DNA of 64,000 nucleotides from Anniella stebbinsi. Taxonomy: Eukaryota > Chordata > Lepidosauria > Squamata > Anniellidae. A program made the translations under genes and the position numbers. The notes below the pieces were generated by a model that was given only the letters and a program-made list of their open reading frames with translations, did no database searches and had not been told where the DNA came from. Within the stretch, counting starts at the first letter, position 1; each line of letters starts with the position of its first letter. The DNA lies in the NCBI GenBank assembly GCA_029215795.1, contig JARDYH010000007.1:102997263-103061262 (forward strand). The letters run 5' to 3'. Of the stretch, positions 10,915 through 22,388 are shown in pieces.

Positions 10915-13900
10915 CTTGGGAAGGAGAAGGAGCAACAGCACCTGGAGGGGAAGGTAAGATCAGATATGGTTGCTTCCATGATGCTAGAAAGAAAGTAATA
11001 TCCCAAGTGCTGGTACTTGGCATCTTTTTGTGCAGCCTCCCTTGCGCCTGTGTCACAGGAGGAAGGGTCTAGCAAAAATATCTGTTACCTTGCTGCTTGA
11101 GCTGCTGGAGCTGCTGCACAGTCATCTCCAGAATCTCTGCTTTCTCCAGACATGACAAGGCTCTGCCGTTCTAAACAAGGCAAAAACAAGGGATTACACA
11201 ATACTTCTTTATTAAAATAAATGCCATATGCCCCCTGAGTTTGTTGCATTACTGAAGACTACACCAGCTTCCTCCAATCTCGGGCCTTCCAGATGTTTTA
11301 GGCTACAACCCAGCATTCCTGACCATTGACCATGATGATGGGGCTGATGGGAGTTGAAATCCAAAACATCTAGAGGGCAGTAGGTTGGGAAAGGATGGAC
11401 TATGCTATATATGCAAGTTGCTTTTATTGCATTTGTTTCCTTTCTGTTCTCGGCATGGAACATCACAAAACTACATCAGCGAAGTATCTGCATTAGCTGT
11501 AGGCAAGCATTTTGGGAGCCACATCCTGCAGTGGGTTTGCCTAGACCCCATTCACACACATTTGTGTGTGTGTGTATGTATATTAACATTTCAGTTACTA
11601 ATAAGGGTGGATGCTGAAGTCTATCATACAATTTATACATGTATGTGTGGGTGAGTATATGTATAAATTCACACAAAACACATCCCTCCTGAAAATGCAC
11701 CCTCCCCTTTTGTGACGGCTTCAAAAAAACCTCCACTGACACCAATGGAGGTTTATAAAAGCTGGATGAAAGGGCGGAGGTTCCCTGTCTCTGATGTAGA
11801 GCACAAAATTCTAGCCCTCTGACCACAGGAATTCTTATTCAGCCATCACCTCCCTCTGGCTCTCTAAAGGTTTCCCGCACACTTTCAAGCATGAATATCC
11901 TAACATCAGCTTCCTGCGTCATTAAAGCATCTGCTAAATAATAATAATAAAGAAATTACTAAGGTTTGTTTTTATGTATTTAGCAGGTGCGTTAACGATG
12001 CAGGAAGCTGATTTTAGGATATTCATCAAGGGCTAATCCAGTTGTAATAAAAATGCATATGCTGCAACAAGCTCACACAGCTGGATTTGGAGGACAAGGG
12101 ACAATGTAGTGATGATCACGTATATGATTATGTTAAGGTTCGGAGTACTGGATGGTTTATAAATGGAATCCAAATGATTGGTATTTCTGCCCTTGTAAAT
12201 AGTAAAGCCTCTCAGATGCAAGGGACCCATAGGTTTTGGCAGCAGCAGAAGATGGAAAAAGCCTAGCTCCCTGCTATGGGCCCTACTGCATTTACCTGTT
12301 GGTCAGAGGGCTGCTGCTGTGGCTTCCTCAGCTGTTCCAGGCTTGCATTGATGTGGGCCCTGTGTCGTTTCTCAATTAGTGGCTTGACAGACTAGCAAAA
12401 GAAAGAGGGGAAAACATGAACTATTGAGGGGAAAGTAACAAATTGACCTATGTCCCTTCTATTCATATAAAAAATATTCCTATATATAGAGTTAGCACAG
12501 TTGCCACTTGGCATCTTTATTTCTGCTGGAGCCTTAATTTCCGCTGCAGCTTAACCCTGGAACCTATTTTTAATGCAAGGATTCAAAATGGAAACATAAA
12601 AAAGAATAGACTTCAACCCTATATAGAGTGCCTTTCCATTTCCACTGAATATTTGCTGTTCCCACCGGCACACCAGAAAGGCCGGAAGGTCCTCCATCCC
12701 GGATGGCTTGTTCTCAGCCTAGGCCCTGCTCCTAGAGACCAAGCATTTCTGGAAAGGCTGCTTTTTAATGCTTGCCTATGATAGAACTGCTGTCTCCTCA
12801 TCAGCAACTGCAAGATCCTTTTTTGCCTCTTTTCTGCTTCCTACCTTTTACTAGTTGCTGGTCCACGACAGTACAGTGTTTTGTTTTGTTTTTAAAAAAA
12901 CTAACAGCAGCAACTAGATCTACAAAAACAGGTGATCAGTAAAAACGCTCTCAAAGTCAAATGAAGGACTATTGCAGGCCAAGGTCTGAAGAGTAGGTAT
13001 AGTGTTAGGGTAAAGGCTGGTGGTCCCTATGCCCACTCCTGGCAGTGCAGCATTGTAGAGTAGCCAGGAGAGCCGTGAATGGTGCTACCAGCTAATGTAT
13101 AGATGCTGTGCTACTAGGTCTGCTGTCCCTGTAGCCTCCTGGTTTTGCCAAAACCATGGGTGATACTTTCTAGGGAGCACCCCAAGGAGAAATGGCCATA
13201 AGCAGAACTCTTCCTCTTTCAGCCCTCAACGAATGTTGAGTAGATGAAGCGTAACAGTCTAAACTGTATCCAGGCGAGAGTCAGCAGTGATGCTGGTGGG
13301 AAATGTTAGTTCCGGGAATGATTAAGTATTCTGCTGATAGTTGGGGTAGGTACCCCATTGATGCAGGCTTGCAGCCCATGGAAAGTATGAGAACACTGGA
13401 AAGCATCCAAAACTGATCCCAAAGAAGGAAATTAGTCTCAAAATGCTGAAAAAAGAGTTTTATTCTTTAAGAAGAATGAGCCAAAAAGACAGAGGGGCTT
13501 CTTAAATGATTCCCCCCCCCCCCCAGCATCTTGATTACAACCCATGGAGTAGTCATGACCCCTCCCTTGCTTTTTGAGGAGTATGTTTCTGCAGTCTGTA
13601 GAACTGTCCTCCACAACCTGCTGCCCTCCAGATGTGTTGGACTACAGTTCCCAGCATTCCTGACCATTGGTCAAGCTAGCCAGGGAAGGCTGCCCTAGAA
13701 CAACCATTATCAATTGCATGTGGTGTTCAGGTTGCCACCTCTCTGGGAGGATCAGGATCTCAACATTCTTATCCATGCTTTTGTAACTTCCAGACTTGAG
13801 TATTGTATGGTCTTTCTTTGGGGCTGCCCTTGAGGACGACATGGAAGACGCAGTTAGCAGATGGGCTGCAGCACTTTGTACTACCTGCAATTTCTTAATC

Positions 13901-16900
13901 ATCTTCAAGGGCAGCCCCACCAGAAAGCATAATGCAATCAGATAGGGTGACCCTATGAAAAGGAGGACAGGGCTCCTGTATCTTGAACAGTTGTATAGAA
14001 AAGAATTTCAGCAGGTGTCATTTGTATGCATGCAGCACCTGGTGAAATTATTGTGTTGTTGTTATGCTTTGACCCAGAAGGATATTGTAATTTTAACTTG
14101 TTTTTATGCTTTATGCTTTTAAATTTTGTATATTGGTGTTTTAATTGTTTTAATTGTGCCCTCTTTTGTATCTGATCACTCTAGTGAAAGAGGGCAGGGC
14201 TCCTGCAGCTTTAACTGTTGTGAAGAAGAGGGAATTTCACCAGGTGCTGCATGCATACAAATGGCACCTGCTGAAATTCCCTTTTCAATACAACTGTTAA
14301 AGCTACAGGAGCCCTGTCTTCATTTTCATAGGGTCACCTTAACTAAGTATGAACATGTGTAGCCTTTACTTCATGAGCTGCCCTGACTGCTTGTATGCTT
14401 CTGGGCCCAATTCATGGTTCTGGTTTAACCTACCAAGGCCTTTGCTGTGAGTTGCGCAGCCCCCACCCACTTTGCTCTGGGCTGTGGGGAAAAGACCAAG
14501 CAGCGCTGAAATCATAGGTGTGCGCAGCACATTTCATTAGGGTGTGCACCCAGGGTTGTATTTTTTTAAAGGCCAACATTTATTGAATACTCAATCATAA
14601 AAAGGACATTATCTTTTTTCCATTTATTTATTAAGCACTGTAGACACTGATGCCCTACTGTGCATTCGGCTTGCTTGACCCTGGTGGGCCCAGCATTGGT
14701 GGGGCTTTGTGGTGACTGGCAGGAGGAGGGACTTATGAGGAGACATTAGTTTGTGGGGGTCCTTCGCCCAGGCCTCTTTGAAGTGTGGCTCCCGGCAGAA
14801 CAATTCCTTTTTGCTCCTACTGCTGGGAGCAACGGCATGCTGTCAGGGTGTGTGTGGCAGCGGAGCAGCCAGAGGACTGTTCTCGCTGCATCTCGATCCC
14901 CCTCTGAATCCCGACTAAGTGGCCCCCTCAATTCAGTGCTTATTGCTTGAGACATTAGGGTGTGCCTGGGCACACCTGGCACACCCCTTGCGCACACCTA
15001 TGGCTGAAATAACTAGGTTGGGATCATTGGGAGGGGAGGAAGTTTTATTCAGTGCTGAGTAGGGAAACGCCAGTGATCAGAGATAAGAGTGATTTTAAAA
15101 AAATCTTTGGCTACTGGGTGATATAAGAAATGAAATAATTAAAAAAAGACATTTAACTTTAAATACCTTTACATTTTAGATATTTATAGAGCAGAGTATT
15201 TAAACCAGTCACACAAGCAGAAAGTATGGAAATTGGAGGCGTGTGTTTGTAGAAGTCTGGCTTTTTACCTGTATCATATTCGGTGGCACAAAATTGAGCT
15301 GTGCTTGGTATACTTTGCGGAACAATGTCCAAATTGCGAGAACGATGTGTGTGCGTACACGCGTATGTGCCGCCCCCAAATACTCCAGATGTGTTCCCCA
15401 GGGCCAAAAAAGTGCAGTTCTCCCCGCCTTAAGAGATTATTGTTCTTATTTTTTCTGTTGCTATACCATGCTTTGAATAGGCACTGGAAAAGCGATTCAT
15501 AAATGCTGAAAGTAGCTAAATGGTCCCTTAGGAAAACATTATGTTTTCCCTTCCTTTCACATGTACTTTGAGAGACGGAGGTATAAAGAATTGAAGATGA
15601 ATACATTTTTCTCAGGGTTTTGGAGGAGGAGAGAAAGGCCAGAATGAGGACGATGGAAATGGAACCTTGACGTCTTTGTCCTTCACACCAACATATTGGT
15701 GAAAGAGCCAGTGGGGATCCCCAATACATTAATATCTCCAATATAGAGTTGTACAACTCTATATTGCAGATATTAATGTATTGGGGTGGGCAAACTTCAG
15801 GCTTGTACGATCTACTCTGTTTTTTACTAGAACCACGAGGTTCACCAACCAGCTGTGCGTGCAAAATAGTGGCTTCTGAGCATATGTCCAGGCCAGGAAT
15901 TTGTTTCCAGTATTAGAACTGAGCTCACAGTCTTTTCACATACAAATTCACTGATAGATTCCTGTCAGATTTCTTCCTTTCAGCAACCTAATTTTTGCAA
16001 GGAAGAGGGGAGGCCTTTCGTTGCTATTGTTAAATCACTTGGGAGATCTACCAGTAGATCCTGATCCATCTGTCTATCCATGTTCATAAGCTGAAGAGGA
16101 TTTGCATTCACTGGATAAACAGACAAGTAGTCTTTAATTTTAAAATTTTGGATCTAGGGAAAAAACACATGTGAATCCTGTGAACTGATGTTTTTACTGT
16201 ATCAAGTTCAATAGAGTTCAGACAATGTCCTTCAGTTTCCAGGCGCCTGCAAATCGCTTGGGAAGCCTGGATTGGTAAAAAATGTTCCTACCTTGTATCC
16301 CAAAATAATCTATCATTCGCCCCCTCTCCAGATCATGCACTGAGAATACTCACTCATAAAGCTAAATAATATTTAGAAGCCTAGAAAAAAAGTTAGCACT
16401 GTTACAACAACAACGCCAAAGAGAGCCCAGTTTGATAAAATCATTCCTTTCCCATAAATAATTAAATAAACGGGCCGGGGCTTACATTTGGCCTGAGAGC
16501 CCAGCCCCAAAGGTGTGTAAGTTGGCTGGGCTGCTCACTGGCGAAGGACAAGCACTTTACAGATGCTCAGAGGCAATTCCTTCCTCCGTGTATCAAATGC
16601 CTTGGGGCTGAGTCTGGCACTAAAGAAAAGTTCTCAACTCAAGTCCAGAGTGCAACCTAGCAGATTTGGCCCAATTTGGATGCTGCCTCTTCTGCGCCTA
16701 TTCGAAGAGAAAATGATTTTATCATTAAAATATTTCTAAACCACCCTTCACCTTTAGAGATCCCAGGGTGGGGTACCAAAAAGCACCAAACGATACTTTC
16801 CTCTGCTAAATGGTTTGAATGCACTCGACAAGGGCAAGGGGATCCTTTCCCCCTTGTTTCCTTACCGTGCGGTAGACACTGCTGGGATTTTTGGAGTTCC

Positions 16901-16961
16901 TTGCCCAATTGCCTCTCTTGCCATCCCCCTTTGGCTCCGCCTGGTCCAGTGCTAGATCCAT
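10541..16961 (-). CDS. HES-family bHLH-Orange repressor (divergent), 4 exons
   Basis: Splicing 16961-16866, 12391-12296, 11170-11089 and 10914-10541 gives 215 residues with matching phases and no stop. Domains in order: a Lys/Asn-rich lead (1-32); a basic region with the HES-specific proline, VKPLIEKRHRAHIN (34-47); helix 1 start ASLEQLR (48-54); a Pro/Gln-rich stretch (55-64); helix 2, LEKAEILEMTVQQLQQLK (72-89); an Orange-like segment, SLNSAGYSLGQDMKSQIL (102-119); a Ser/Pro-rich tail; and WRPW at the extreme C-terminus (212-215), the Groucho/TLE docking motif. Exon 2 is 96 bp, the same as in HES1. The expected role is nuclear transcriptional repression, often under Notch. Two basic-region positions usually Arg are His, and half of helix 1 is lost, so DNA binding or dimer choice may differ. 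The ATG at 16961 has an ACCATGG context; an upstream in-frame ATG at 17087 is weaker. The paralogue is not resolved. Confidence 0.85.
11089..11170 (-). CDS. HES-like exon 3, helix 2
   Basis: 82 bp, acceptor ccttgtttag, donor gtaaca. Encodes NGRALSCLEKAEILEMTVQQ, then LQQLKQQ and the first base of an Asp codon. LEKAEILEMTV is the HES helix-2 signature. Confidence 0.9.
11270..11392. mobile_element. palindromic MITE, 'cctccagatg' family
   Basis: Ccttccagatgttttaggct at the left and atccaaaacatctagagggc at the right are inverted copies around ccattgaccatgatgatggg. The same family occurs at 13610, 17265, 17544 and 42128. It lies just outside HES-like exon 3. Confidence 0.75.
12296..12391 (-). CDS. 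HES-like exon 2, basic region and helix 1
   Basis: 96 bp, phase 0 at both ends, acceptor cttttgctag, donor gtaaat. Encodes SVKPLIEKRHRAHINASLEQ, then LRKPQQQPSDQQ. The KP-x-x-EKR pattern is diagnostic of HES/HEY-type proteins. Confidence 0.88.
13610..13690. mobile_element. 'cctccagatg' MITE, left half
   Basis: Reads ctgccctccagatgtgttgg, actacagttcccagcattcc and tgaccattgg, the left arm of the family. The right arm is absent. Confidence 0.65.
13943..14341. mobile_element. hAT MITE, TAGGGTGACC family, enlarged copy
   Basis: The termini tagggtgaccctatgaaaag and cttcattttcatagggtcac are inverted. The arms carry the family's tttaacagttgt and aatttcagcaggtg blocks. It is about 80 bp longer than its relatives because of extra AT-rich sequence near 14050-14150. 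No clear target duplication. Confidence 0.75.
14513..15002. mobile_element. hAT element, CATAGGTGTGCGC ends, 490 bp
   Basis: The ends CATAGGTGTGCGCA and TGCGCACACCTATG are perfect inverted repeats, flanked by a perfect 8-bp duplication, gctgaaat (14505-14512 and 15003-15010), the hAT hallmark. It has no transposase frame. A related copy in the opposite orientation lies at 59765-60249. Confidence 0.9.
15719..15786. repeat. 68-bp near-perfect loopless palindrome
   Basis: From ccccaatacattaatatct to its complement at the right end, 34 bp per arm with one mismatch. The centre is gagttgtacaactc. It could extrude as a cruciform or be a tiny fold-back element. It lies in HES-like intron 1. Confidence 0.9.
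16866..16961 (-). CDS. HES-like exon 1 (32 codons)
   Basis: Begins MDLALDQAEPKGDGKRGNWA and ends SSVYRT, followed by donor gtaagg in phase 0. The start was chosen for its strong Kozak context. The residues are basic and low in hydrophobics, as in the poorly conserved lead of HES proteins. Confidence 0.75.
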
Positions 16962-17250
16962 GGTACTGTCTTTTGAAGTAACTGGAGAGCTGAAGGAAAT
17001 ATCCTTGGGGCCTCTTGTACCCACAATCCATCTGCTGTTCAGCTGAAGCCAGAAAATGACTGGCTCCAGGTTTTCTTTTCTCTTCATTCATCTGCTGCCC
17101 TCTGTAAAAGCGATTCACCCCTTGCTCAACTCTCCCTTGTTCTCATTCCAAGGTGTGAACAGCTCCTCCCAATGCTAGTGGAAATGCCTCTTTCCTTAGC
17201 AGCCACTTTACTCCCCCTCCCCCCTCCCCCCTCCCTGAAGCATCAATGAT
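16962..17250 (-). promoter_or_regulatory. presumed HES-like 5' UTR and promoter region
   Basis: Directly upstream of the start codon. No TATA box and no CpG island are evident. A C-rich tract at 17213-17235 (G-rich on the gene strand) may be promoter-associated. This is placed by position only. Confidence 0.3.
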
Positions 17251-17264
17251 GCCTCACTTTGGAG

Positions 17265-17400
17265 AAGAGGTAGACAACCTGATGCCCTCCAGATGTTTGG
17301 TCCTACAGCTCCCATAATCCCTGGCCATCCTGGCTGCTGTTTATGGGAGCTGTAATCCAAAACATCTGGAAGGCACCAGGTTGCCAACCCCAGAAAGTGC
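17265..17400. mobile_element. 'cctccagatg' MITE, full copy
   Basis: Starts caacctgatgccctccagat, ends catctggaaggcaccaggtt, with an inverted centre around ggccatcctggc. Confidence 0.75.
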
Positions 17401-17543
17401 TGAGGCCAGCAGGAGCTTGGAAATGAAGCAGGCATGGTGGCCGCAGCTGGGCATGGATGTCTCTCTTCATTTGTGGTACTTCTGGTCCAGAAAAATAGGA
17501 GGCAGCCGTGTTGGCCTTGATCCTGACAATAATGCTCTAGTTC

Positions 17544-17672
17544 AGCTTCCCCAACCTAGTGCCCTCCAGATATTTTGGTCTACAGCTCACATCACATGTG
17601 ATAATTGGCCATGCTGGCTTGGGTTGATGAAGTCCAGTTCACCTGGAGGGGGTCAAGTTGGGAAACGCTACT
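17544..17672. mobile_element. 'cctccagatg' MITE, diverged copy
   Basis: Starts ccccaacctagtgccctcca, ends cacctggagggggtcaagtt. It lies in direct series with the copy at 17265. Confidence 0.65.
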
Positions 17673-19829
17673 TTTAGGTAAGTCAATCTTTAGTATTCTG
17701 CCTTTTTGCCGAGGTTGGAAGTGCAGCCAAGAGTCTGGCTTGCATGGCAAGATCATACCTGGTCATTACCTAAGGTCACCAGGCAAGTTCATGCCTCAGC
17801 AAAATTAGACCCAGGGACTCCTTGATTCATACCGCAGTCGCTTTTATCCACTACACTACAGCAGCTGTTGTGTATGGAACTGGACTGAATGTATATGCTC
17901 CACAACACTCATTTTCTCCTCACCTGAATCTTCACCTCCCTCTAGCGCCTCCCCTGTGTGGAACATGAGACTGTAAGTTCCTTTAGACACGGACTTGTCC
18001 TTTTTCTGCTGTTGCTTTGTAAAACACCATGTACATCGATGTAAAATAATAACAGCCCATGTCTCCAAACATAGTCCACTGCCCCCAATGTCAATTCTAT
18101 GCTATGTCCCCCAAAACTCAAAATGTCACTTCTGTCTAAATAGCACTCATTCTAAGTGCCCCTCCCTCTCCGCAACATCTTTAAGCAGCCTACGACCAAC
18201 TGATATCCTCCAGATGGGTTGGACTACACTGTAACTGTCCCCATTTACCAGACATGGTTCCTATTAGGTGCCTGTGCCTAATAAAGCACTGTCCCTATTC
18301 TTTGTCTCATGTGAGAACAGCAGGGGGTGGGCTTTGAAAACTTTTGTTTAATGGTGTGCACTGATGCAATGGCCGGCCTTCCATCCTCTCATATCTGCCT
18401 ATCCAGACAGTAAATGTTGCTGATTGTGTTGTGAGTTTCAGCTGCTCAATAACAAGTGCAACTACTAGATCCACTGTGAGATAAAACACTCTGTTCAAAA
18501 TTCTTAAGAATTTATATTGTATTTTTTTAAAAGGACACTGTTATAGCCTCTTTGCTCACACAGCAGCCAGTGCGGAGCAGGCTATTGCAGCCAGCTAAAT
18601 AACACTGTGTATAGCAGGCACAGAATAGTCTTCAGCAATGTGTAATAGCGGAGGAGATTATTCTTTATGTGAGACTAAGGGGACACAAAACTGCCCATGT
18701 TTCCTCATGTGTGAAATGTCGAAGGCTATGCATGCCTCTGACAATCAGAAAGGGCAATGCAGCTGATACTAATCCCACAATGCCCCCCACCTACCAGCTG
18801 GAATCTCCATGTACAAATAACCAAATGCTGGACATGCCAGGGAAGGGGGAGAGACACACACAAAAGAAGAGCTGTCACATTCATACCTGCTTCTGGCCTT
18901 GCCAGAAGTGGCTGTCTGGACACTGTGAGAAATGATAGATGGACTAGATAAGATTGCTCTGATCCATCCAGGCTTTTCTTGTAATAGAGGGAGGCTTCAG
19001 TCTCTGAAAATGGAGGGACAGTTTGGGCCTCTTCTGAGTCGTCTTATTCATGGGCTTAGGCTGGCTCATTTTCTGGGAAGCCAAAGGAACATACTACAAA
19101 AAATCATCACAATTTGAAAGCATGTGTGTGGTTTGAGAATACAACCCTAAATATACCATATAAAATCACCTTCAAGAATAAATTAAAGTTATTCCATCCA
19201 ATTCCAATGCCGTATTTTCTCTGTGTTTGTGCTCCCCATCTCCACCCCTTCTTACAACCCCTTCTGTGGATAACACTTCTCAGAAAATGGCCATATTTTT
19301 AACCTTAAACTGACAATCTGATCCTTCCCTCCCCTGCTCCTTTCACACCTTAATTCACCTCCAGCAGCTGCTTTTCCCATCCCCTGCAGAGACAGACTGG
19401 AATGTCATGGTACTTGCCTAATGGCTCCTAATATTACTCTAATTGCAGCAAGAGCCAGGTTGATGATGAAGGGAAGCGGGTTTCCAGAACACCACAGGGA
19501 GGGTGGGTTTTATTTGCTAAATAGCCTTATCCCACAGTGGCAATTGTTGTAAAAATCTGAACAGATCTATGATTTGCACCCCAAAACATGTCCATTTCCC
19601 CTGACACACATCTTACACGCATCCTACATGTGTTCGCTAATACACACACCCAAACTGTCCACACACAGCACCCCAAAGCCCCATTCCCCACTGCTGCTTG
19701 CAAGTGATTTAGCAGCTCAAGAACTAGGAGCTTGTCAACATTGCCAATGCTCCTTCTCCAGGTCAGACTCCATTGTAACCAGGAGTGTGACTCTTCCAGA
19801 TGTGACCTTGGCACACCTGGAGAGACAAA
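17673..19829. other. intergenic, no gene seen
   Basis: A MIR-like tail fragment (about 17750-17870, ending in ccactacactacagca) and a short 'cctccagatg' fragment (18187-18233) are the only repeats I recognise. No exon with splice signals was found. Confidence 0.45.
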
Positions 19830-20200
19830 ATGACCATATAAGGGAATGATAGAAGTAGAGGGACGTTGCAAAGCATCTCTGGGTACAAGTAAAATAGTTC
19901 CACGTCTGGCCACTACTCAGGTCTACTCGAGAGTAGCTGTAGCCGGAAATGATGTTTTTGGGGCTGTAAACCAATGGGATGAGGGCTAATGTCATGTGAC
20001 ATCTGATGTATAAAAGTATCTGTTTGAACCTTGGTGGGGTATGACTCTGGAAAGCAGCGTTAGCGTCCAGAGGTCACCTATTCTGTGCAGAATAAAATCA
20101 GTTTCCAAAGCTTCAAGAGGTCTTTCGTCAAGTGTTTCACATCTGGACTTTGGACACTTGGAAATAGCATAATTTATGCAACACAATGGTGTGTTCCCAT
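19830..20200 (+). mobile_element. putative solo LTR
   Basis: A TATA-like tataaaag at about 20010, a polyadenylation signal aataaaat at about 20091 and a downstream ggacacttgg stretch are spaced like the U3-R-U5 of an LTR. No exact ends or target duplication could be fixed, and no internal retroviral genes are present. Confidence 0.35.
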
Positions 20201-20279
20201 TAAGGTTCACCAACGGAGGAAACTATTCTAACAACAAACAACATAGAGCTTTTTAGCGTTCAAAGCTTCGCACATATAT

Positions 20280-20440
20280 AATCTCAGTAGTTCTTACAAA
20301 AACCCTGTAAAGTAGATCAATTTTATTATTTCCATATTGCAGTTTGTTGGGGCTGCTGCTAACATTCAGCGGCTTACCTAAGGCCAACTAAAAAGGTTAA
20401 GTTTAAACCTGGGGCTTCCAAGATCACACTTTTCACCAGC
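20280..20440. repeat. MIR-like core-SINE remnant
   Basis: The order 'aaaaaccctgtaaagtag', 'ttattatttccatattgcag' and 'cttacctaaggccaac' follows the MIR/core-SINE pattern. Diverged. Confidence 0.45.
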
Positions 20441-21325
20441 TGCCAATAATATTAAGAAACATTCCCATCCCCAAAATACAAGACATATGAGCACACACAT
20501 GTGCATCCACACACACGTGCACATACACACAGAGGGGAGATAAAATGAGTCCTGCATCCAGAACCACCCTACAAAATATATTGGAGTCTTCTGAGGCCTC
20601 TCAATTTAGCAGCAGAAGTGGCTCCTTAGAAGTGTACAGAAAATGCCAGCATGACCTAAGGTGTTCTGGATGTGCAATTCTTAAAGAGTCCATATCTCAT
20701 TGGAAGACATTCTGTCTTTCTAACAAGAAGTCCTAGAGTTTCAAAAAAGAAATATAGTTCTGTATACATTCCTAGAGAATGGCTGTGTCAGGGAAAATCT
20801 AGAAAAGCCAGATTTCAGAATGAGTTACCTTTTTGGCTCCCCACATCTGCTGTACAGTAACAAAGGCATTAAAGTAAAGCCTACAGATTGGTTTCCCATC
20901 CCTATTTTTTTAAATAGTTTCTTTAAAAAAATAACTATTTTCCCCCAAACCTCACTGTCTCCCAATTACTTAATCTTAAAACTGACATAAGTGTTACTTT
21001 TTAAAAGGCCCACAGTTTATTCCCCACTTCTGCAAGTATAATAAAACAGTAGCATAAATCACTTATTCAAGCAGAATTCATGCTGCAGCTCCTAGCTCCT
21101 ATTTTCCCCTCAAAATCTTACCCAACTGCCTAAAACCTTAAGTGACATAATGTCATCCTTACCTGCTCTCCTCCTCACTTGTGGTCCATTGCTTTAGTAC
21201 TCAACAACATTCACTCACATTCTACGCCCTCTGCAGGATCATTCCAGGTACGCCCAGGGAACAATAGTATAAACTTCCACAGAACAAAATGGGCTGGGAG
21301 GGGTGGAAATTACAATTCTAATAAA
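20441..21325. other. intergenic, no gene or repeat recognised
   Basis: AT-rich with short CA runs near 20490-20530. Nothing supported. Confidence 0.4.
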
Positions 21326-21333
21326 AACTACAA

Positions 21334-21653
21334 TAGGGTGACCAGATAAAATCCAGGTCAGGGCTCATGTAACTTTAACAGTTGTAGAGAAAAGGGAATT
21401 TCAGCCAGAGTCATTTGTATGCAATGAGTTCCTGGTGAAATTCCCTCTTCATCACAACAATTAAAGTTGCAGGGCCCCTGCCTTCTTTTGTATATGGTCA
21501 CTCTAGTATAATGCCTGCACCTTTAACTGTTGTGATGAAGAGGGAATATCACCAGGAACTAACTGCATGCAAATGAAACTGGCTGAAATTCCCTTTTCTC
21601 TAGGACTGTTAAAGTTACATGAGCCCTGACCTGGATTTTATCTGGTCACCCTA
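21334..21653. mobile_element. hAT MITE, TAGGGTGACC family, 320 bp
   Basis: The ends TAGGGTGACCAGATAAAATC and GATTTTATCTGGTCACCCTA are perfect inverted repeats. The 8-bp duplication aactacaa flanks both sides (21326-21333, 21654-21661). Each arm holds its own smaller inverted repeat. No coding capacity. Confidence 0.92.
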
Positions 21654-22104
21654 AACTACAACCATGTTATAGTACTACTAAGGCACAGCACATACTAGAT
21701 TTCCCCCCTGACTTGACACAATAAATGGTTTCCTGAAATATGCTGTATAAAGAGAGAAATCGTCCCTTCAGTTTAACCCCAGCAAAGTCTATGAGAAACA
21801 AAACAGGCAATACCTGTCAAACTGCTAGAGATCACTCATCAGTCCTTAAGCTCCTATAAATAAACTCTTATCCTTTCTACTTCAAAATTTGTAAGGACCA
21901 TCCTTAAAATGGCCTCTCTTTCACTGCCAAATTTCAGATCAATCTTCTGAGTCATTTTCTGCGTATAAGTTGTAGAACTTATTATCCCCCACTTTAATTT
22001 ATAGTTTTAGTGGCAGGATGCAATTCACTCTTAGCATAAAACCACATAACGGTGGGCAACTGAGGCCTTTTATGCCTCCTTCAAAGAGAATGGATCATGT
22101 AAGG

Positions 22105-22388
22105 TAGGGTGACCATATGAAAAGGAGGACTGGGCTCCTGTATCTTTAACAGTTGTATAGTAAATGGAATTTCAGCTGGTGTTACTGGTATGCATGCAGA
22201 ACTTGGTGAAATTCCCTCTTCATCACAACAGTTAAAGCTGCAGGAGCCCTGCCCTCTTTTGTATCTGGTTAAGAGGGCAGGGCTCCTGTAGCTTTAACTG
22301 TTGCGATGAAGAAGAAATTTCACCAGGTGCTGCATGCATACAAATAAAGATACAGGAGTCCTGTCCTCCTTTTCATATGGTCACCCTA
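22105..22388. mobile_element. hAT MITE, TAGGGTGACC family, 284 bp
   Basis: The ends tagggtgaccatatgaaaag and cttttcatatggtcacccta are inverted. This is the 'CATATG' end subtype. The flanks do not match, so the duplication has decayed or been lost. Confidence 0.8.

Larger units (their letters stand above)
12392..16865 (-). other. HES-like intron 1
   Basis: A 4.5-kb intron. It contains a MITE half (13610-13690), a hAT MITE (13943-14341), a hAT element (14513-15002) and a 68-bp palindrome (15719-15786). The remaining parts, including 12420-13600 and 15790-16860, show no exon or clear repeat apart from a poly-C run at 13511-13524. Confidence 0.7.

Noticed and set aside
13511..13524. Poly-C run (also C or G runs at 43691, 48231 and 57792)
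   Set aside because: Simple homopolymers, length likely unreliable, no associated feature.
16806..17087. Upstream ATG at 17087 as the HES-like start
   Set aside because: It adds 42 residues without HES-like character, while the ATG at 16961 has the better ACCATGG context. Not excluded.
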